Source: a bacterium
GTDB taxonomy: Bacteria > Verrucomicrobiota > Verrucomicrobiae > Opitutales > Opitutaceae
Reading direction: 5' to 3'
DNA: 16,272 bases
Assembly (NCBI GenBank): GCA_021780625.1
Contig: JAJXYI010000640.1
Span: 1-16,272 of the forward strand
Both the position numbers and the translations under genes were made by a program. Below, one piece after another: positions 14,036 through 16,272 of the stretch (positions are counted from its first letter, which is position 1; the number at the start of each line of letters is the position of its first letter). The notes under the pieces were generated by a model, which was not told where the DNA came from, did not search any database, and was given only the letters and a program-made list of their open reading frames with translations.

Positions 14036-15592
14036 ATGCGTAGCCTGAAAATGAACCCATCGCCGCAACACCCGTTTCTCCAGGGGCTCAGCAAACATCG
14101 TGGCGCCCCGCCGACCATCATCGTGATCTTCGGAGCATCGGGCGACCTCACCGCGCGCAAGCTCATACCGGCGGTGTACAACCTCGCGTACGATAACCTC
14201 TTGCCGGCCGATTTTTATCTGGTGGGCTTCGGCAGAAAGGCGATTGCCGATTCCGAGTTTCATGCGCTCGCCTCTGACGCGATCAAGGAGTTCTCGCGGC
14301 GCGACCTCGCCACGGAGGTCTGGGGCCGGCTGGAAAACCGTCTGAGTTATGTGGCGGGAGGCTACGACGAGAAGGAGGCGTTCGATAATCTCGCGAGCCA
14401 CATCTCGTCGATCGAGTCGAAGCTGGGGCGCGACGTCCAGGTGCTCTTCTACATCTCGACCCCCCCTTCCGTCTTCTCGCCCATTCTTCTGAACCTCGGT
14501 GCGAGCGGCCTGGCAAAACGCCACATCGACACGCCTCTGCACTCGAAGGTCATCATCGAGAAACCCTTCGGCAAGGACCTCGCCTCCGCCCGCGACCTCA
14601 ATCGCGTGATCAACCAGGTTTTCGAGGAGAACCAAGTGTATCGCATCGATCACTACCTCGGCAAGGAGACGGTGCAGGATCTGCTCGTCCAAAGGTTTGC
14701 CAACGCAATCTTCGAGCCGCTTTGGAACCGCAATTTCATCGAATGCGTTCAGATCACGGTGGCCGAGGAGGTTGGGGTGGGAACCCGCGGCGGCTATTAC
14801 GAGCAAAGCGGCTGCCTTCGGGACATGATCCAGAATCATACCATGCAGCTGCTCGCGCTGACGGCGATGGAACCTCCCGTCTCGCTCGACCCGAAGTCCG
14901 TGCGCGACGAGAAGGTGAAGGTGCTCCAGGCGATCCAGCCCCTGCGACTCGGGCCCGATGGCGACGCCTGCCGCGCCCAATATGCCGCGGGGATGATCGA
15001 CGGGAAGCCGGTGCCGGGCTACCTCGAGGAGGCGGGCATATCCCCGACGTCCTTTACGGAGACCTACGCGGCGATGCGCCTTTCCATCAACAACTGGCGC
15101 TGGCAGGGCGTGCCCTTCTACCTGCGCTCCGGAAAGCGCATGGCCCGGCGCGTCTCCGAAATCGCGATACTCTTCAAGCGTCCGCCGGGTACCCTCTTTG
15201 CGGCCGAGGCCGAGCGCTTCCAGATCGCGCCAAACACCCTCTCGTTCCAGATCCAGCCCGACGAGGGGCTGGGCCTCCTGCTCAACGCCAAGGTGCCCGG
15301 CCTCGACACGCGCACCCAGCCCGTGAAGATGAATTTCCGCTACGCGACGACCTTTGGCTCCAACACGCCCGAGGCCTACGAACGGCTCGTGCTCGACGCC
15401 CTCATCGGCGACGGCACGCTGTTCATCCGCGGCGATGAGACCGAGGCCTCGTGGAAGTTGTGCACCCCCGTGCTCGAGGCTTGGAAGGAGAAGGGCAGGG
15501 AGGGCATGGACACCTACGCATCCGGCTCCTGGGGTCCGACGGGCGCCGATGGTTTGCTGACTCGCAACGGCCATGTCTGGCGCCAACCTTGA
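14036..15592 (+). CDS. zwf: Glucose-6-phosphate 1-dehydrogenase
   Basis: This cytoplasmic enzyme oxidises glucose 6-phosphate to 6-phosphogluconolactone with NADP+ (or NAD+), the first step of the oxidative pentose phosphate pathway. It is 518 aa, normal for the family with a slightly long N-terminus. The nucleotide-binding motif is FGASGDLTARK (32-42). The conserved KPFGKDL lies at 177-183. The substrate and active-site motif is RIDHYLGKE (203-211, His206), and the catalytic-base His268 lies in MIQNHTMQ. GVGTRGGYYEQSG and the C-terminal region are also standard. The ATG at 14036 is used; the ATG at 14051 is an alternative, and neither has a clear Shine-Dalgarno. It is followed 9 bases later by opcA, so the enzyme and its assembly factor are made together. 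Confidence 0.97.
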   Translation: MRSLKMNPSPQHPFLQGLSKHRGAPPTIIVIFGASGDLTARKLIPAVYNLAYDNLLPADFYLVGFGRKAIADSEFHALASDAIKEFSRRDLATEVWGRLENRLSYVAGGYDEKEAFDNLASHISSIESKLGRDVQVLFYISTPPSVFSPILLNLGASGLAKRHIDTPLHSKVIIEKPFGKDLASARDLNRVINQVFEENQVYRIDHYLGKETVQDLLVQRFANAIFEPLWNRNFIECVQITVAEEVGVGTRGGYYEQSGCLRDMIQNHTMQLLALTAMEPPVSLDPKSVRDEKVKVLQAIQPLRLGPDGDACRAQYAAGMIDGKPVPGYLEEAGISPTSFTETYAAMRLSINNWRWQGVPFYLRSGKRMARRVSEIAILFKRPPGTLFAAEAERFQIAPNTLSFQIQPDEGLGLLLNAKVPGLDTRTQPVKMNFRYATTFGSNTPEAYERLVLDALIGDGTLFIRGDETEASWKLCTPVLEAWKEKGREGMDTYASGSWGPTGADGLLTRNGHVWRQP

Positions 15593-15601
15593 GGTCCCCC
15601 C

Positions 15602-16272
15602 ATGTCTGACGTGTTCGATGCTCTTCCAGGGATAGAAGTCTCCGTCGGCGAGATCTCGGCGGCGCTCGCGCGCATGTGGAAGGACAGCGACGCGCACGGC
15701 ACCAATGCGCCCTCCGAAGACGACGCCAAGGCCATTCAGGTCAACGTCATCCTTCATCTCGGTTTTGGGACCACGCCTGCCGACGCCGTCGCGAAGTTCA
15801 AACTAGCCGTCGAATTTTCGTCCCGATACCCGAGCCGTGTCGTGATCCTCTGCCCCCGCATCGAGGATGGAAGCGAAGGGCTTGAAACGCGCGCGAAAAT
15901 CTACGGTGAATGTTTTCTCGGGCGCTCCAAGGGCGACACCCGTTGCTGCGAGTTCGTGATGCTCGAATACTCGTTCGTCGCCCGCAACTTCCTGGAAAAC
16001 CAGGTTTCCGTGTGCCTCTCGGGCGACCTGCCCACTTTCTACTGGGCGCATCATTTCACCGACTGCCGGTTGATGGCCGACTACCATTCGTTCCTGACCC
16101 GGTCGCGCAGGTTTATTTACGACAGTGCGGTGGCGCCCGCCGACGTGGTCACCTTCCCCTGGCCGAATCCCGCCAATGTCCGGGATCTTGCCTTTGCGCG
16201 CATGCTGCCGGTGCGACAGTCGATCGGCCAGTTCCTCTCGCGTTACGAGCCGGCCCGCCTGACGGGCGGGCT
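15602..16272 (+). CDS. opcA: Glucose-6-phosphate dehydrogenase assembly protein OpcA (partial, cut by window end)
   Basis: This is an open frame of 223 codons running off the right edge. It starts at an ATG with a TGAGG ribosome-binding site 8 bases before it, which overlaps the zwf stop. The N-terminus begins MSDVFDALPGIEV and has the OpcA-type layout: an alpha/beta domain (VNVILHLGFG, RVVILCPRIED), then LSGDLPTFYWAH (the counterpart of the LPV..WW segment), a FIYDSA strand, and LPVRQSIGQFLSRYEPARL. OpcA acts as an assembly factor or allosteric activator of G6PDH, best known in cyanobacteria and actinobacteria. Adjacency to zwf supports the call. The C-terminal part is not visible. Confidence 0.87.
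   Translation, partial: MSDVFDALPGIEVSVGEISAALARMWKDSDAHGTNAPSEDDAKAIQVNVILHLGFGTTPADAVAKFKLAVEFSSRYPSRVVILCPRIEDGSEGLETRAKIYGECFLGRSKGDTRCCEFVMLEYSFVARNFLENQVSVCLSGDLPTFYWAHHFTDCRLMADYHSFLTRSRRFIYDSAVAPADVVTFPWPNPANVRDLAFARMLPVRQSIGQFLSRYEPARLTGG

Noticed and set aside
13541..15757. A very long open minus-strand frame opposite yraN, zwf and the start of opcA
   Set aside because: The plus strand carries three clear family matches over the same bases. GC-rich codon usage keeps the opposite frame free of stops, and its translation resembles no protein family.
1..16272. CRISPR array, tRNA/rRNA, insertion sequence or phage remnant
   Set aside because: I looked for regularly spaced repeats, cloverleaf T-arm motifs, transposase-like frames and terminal inverted repeats on both strands and found none.

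Overview
This is a GC-rich bacterial chromosome segment. Nearly every base is accounted for by ordinary, tightly packed genes. I see no insertion sequence, phage gene, CRISPR array, tRNA or rRNA. The gene content points to a Gram-negative bacterium, probably a Verrucomicrobiota member of the Opitutales type: an outer-membrane phospholipase, a DUF1573/rhodanese/MauE cluster, a GAF-fused GspE/PilB ATPase, and zwf followed by opcA. The phylum is an inference from gene style, not a proof.

Layout. Positions 1-2502 (minus strand) are a denitrification segment. It holds a copper nitrite reductase (NirK) with a C-terminal cytochrome c domain, preceded by a FNR/DNR-like box. Next to it lies a separate small cytochrome c whose haem domain is about 73% identical to the NirK tail, ending in a strong intrinsic terminator. 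A possible further gene runs off the left edge behind nirK. Positions 2736-5076 (minus) are a two-gene ABC-2 exporter, with the ATPase first and the permease second. Positions 5235-6314 (minus) are a low-specificity L-threonine aldolase.

Positions 6491-7699 (plus) are an OMPLA-type phospholipase with an extra N-terminal domain. Positions 7802-9415 (plus) are a REC-like/GAF/histidine kinase. Positions 9644-11135 (plus) are three genes joined by ATGA overlaps: a secreted DUF1573 protein, a membrane-anchored rhodanese and a MauE-like membrane protein. All three place cysteine pairs in what should be the periplasm. This cluster is the best candidate in the window for a little-described working unit, plausibly a periplasmic thiol or sulfur relay.

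Positions 11160-13337 (minus) are a GspE/PilB ATPase with an N-terminal GAF domain. Divergent from it are yraN (13534-13968), then zwf (14036-15592) and the start of opcA (15602 to the right edge). Zwf and OpcA together form the entry of the oxidative pentose phosphate pathway and its assembly factor.

Most start codons lack a clear Shine-Dalgarno sequence, so several starts were chosen from signal peptides, domain edges and gene overlaps instead. Residue numbers below refer to the start I chose. All identities were counted by hand.
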